Shown piece by piece: positions 6,030-6,859 of a stretch of DNA of 6,859 bases. Below the pieces are notes generated by a model. It saw only the letters and a program-made list of their open reading frames with translations, ran no database searches and was not told the DNA's origin. Numbering within the stretch: position 1 is the stretch's first letter; each line of letters begins with the position of its first letter. Position numbers and translations under genes: made by a program. Origin of the DNA: Hyphomicrobiales bacterium (GTDB taxonomy: Bacteria > Pseudomonadota > Alphaproteobacteria > Rhizobiales > Devosiaceae); the NCBI GenBank assembly GCA_028290345.1, contig JAQGKB010000054.1, forward strand, positions 1 to 6,859, written 5' to 3'.

Positions 6030-6859
6030 ATGACAACCGAGACCGTCTACCCGAACACCTCCGCGCTGATCGCCAGCGTAGACCCGGATTTTCCGAGCTT
6101 CCTGTTCTCGGAACGGGAGCTGCACCGGGCCACAAAGGTGTTCAAGAAGGGCTTCGACGGCCTCCTGACCTATGCCGTCAAGTGCAATCCCTCCCCTCAC
6201 ATCATCAAGCAGTTGCACAGTGAGGGCCTGAAGGCTTTCGATGTCGCCTCCAATCGCGAAATGGAACTGGTGCGCGAGTTCGCGCCGGGCTCCGCCATGC
6301 ACTACAACAACCCGATCAAGAGCAAGCGCGAGATCGAACGCGCCTACGAGGAATTCGGCGTTCGCTCCTTCACCATCGATCACCCGCAGCAGCTCGATCA
6401 GCTCGCGGCAGTCGTGTCGCCGTCGCGCGATATCGAGGTCACCACGCGCTTCAAGGCCGGCAAGGCACTGAAATCCTATGATTTCGGCATCAAGTTCGGC
6501 GTCATGGAACAGGGTGCCGCCGAAATCGTCTCGCTGGTCGACCAGATGGGCTATACCCCGTCCCTCTGCTTCCATGTGGGCAGCCAGTGCGAGGACGCCT
6601 ACGCCTATGAGCGGCACATCGCCGCCGCAGCCTAAATCTGCGAAGAATCCGGCATCACCTTGAAACGGCTCAACCTTGGCGGCGGCTACCCGGCCCCCTA
6701 CCCGACCAGCGAAGCGCCGCCGATGGACTATTATTTCGAGACCATCTCGACCGCCGTGAAGGACAATTTCGGCAAGTCCGGTCCCGAGCTCATCATCGAG
6801 CCAGGCCGGGCCCTCGTGACGTCGTCGACGTCGCTCCTGTTGCGGGTGAAGCACCAGCG
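6030..6859 (+). pseudogene. group IV PLP-dependent decarboxylase (ornithine decarboxylase type), interrupted by one in-frame TAA and cut by window edge
   Basis: This is a fold-type III (alanine-racemase-like) decarboxylase. Ornithine is the likeliest substrate, making putrescine, but lysine or diaminopimelate-like substrates cannot be excluded. From ATG 6030, with AGAGG upstream, it reads MTTETVYPNTSALIASVDPD. The PLP Schiff-base lysine is Lys51 in TYAVKCNP. FDVASNRE (70-77), the substrate-side SYDFGIKFG (149-157) and HVGSQCED (182-189) follow. Codon 202 is TAA (6633-6635). The same frame then continues ICEESGITLKRLNLGGGYPA, giving the phosphate-binding GGGY (217-220), and reaches the EPGR motif (257-260), still open at 6859. 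The family usually has about 380 residues, so roughly 100 lie outside. As written, a 201-residue fragment lacking the phosphate-binding loops would be inactive. It is divergent from degP. A longer start at 5964 would overlap the promoter. Confidence 0.88.

Noticed and set aside
2956..6635. TAA read as a sense codon (genetic-code change or suppression)
   Set aside because: There are only two cases, the expected residue at the second is unknown, and the same window has two one-base deletions that recoding cannot explain. Base errors or recent decay are simpler.
5328..6854. Very long minus-strand open frame (over 500 codons) opposite the decarboxylase and into the degP-like gene
   Set aside because: It is antisense to two clearly recognisable proteins, its translation is low-complexity and Arg/Gly/Asp-rich, and it has no family features. 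High GC content makes such shadow frames common.

Overview
The window looks like chromosomal DNA of a GC-rich alphaproteobacterium. The order (Hyphomicrobiales) and a Devosia-like genus are only inferred, from the degP-rarA neighbour pair, the protein flavour and the dispersed palindromes; nothing here proves the genus.

Layout. (1) Positions 1-2312 hold a minus-strand run of accessory genes, read from right to left: a dihydrofolate-reductase/RibD-like reductase, a 39-codon ORF, an SRPBCC (AHSA1-like) protein, an alpha/beta hydrolase and the start of a DHA2-type drug-efflux MFS transporter cut by the window edge. A TTGACA promoter with an operator-like TTAAG repeat lies at 2341-2382. The genes overlap or sit 41-64 nt apart, so they probably form one inducible operon of the xenobiotic or drug-response type. 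(2) Positions 2384-2765 are non-coding and packed with six REP-like hairpin units arranged as three inverted pairs. (3) Positions 2785-5737 hold rarA (replication-associated recombination AAA+ ATPase) downstream of an intact degP-like periplasmic serine protease, both on the minus strand, with a terminator-like hairpin between them. (4) Positions 5738-6029 are a divergent intergenic region with a plausible sigma70 promoter for the plus-strand gene. (5) From 6030 to the window edge runs a group IV (type III fold) PLP-dependent decarboxylase of the ornithine decarboxylase type.

Condition of the genes. Four of the six recognisable protein genes carry exactly one disabling change. The alpha/beta hydrolase and the reductase each have a one-base deletion. 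rarA and the decarboxylase each have a single in-frame TAA. In every case the reading frame is otherwise intact and the predicted restored length fits the family. This is either a sequence with uncorrected base errors or very recent gene inactivation, and it needs read-level checking. Only the SRPBCC protein and the degP-like protease are complete and unbroken; the MFS gene is open as far as it can be seen.

The most distinctive signal is the palindrome cluster. Two unlike hairpin families share the same frame (CTGG, then stem-loop, then TGACG), and base changes between copies are compensated within each short hairpin. No wholly new protein system was recognised.
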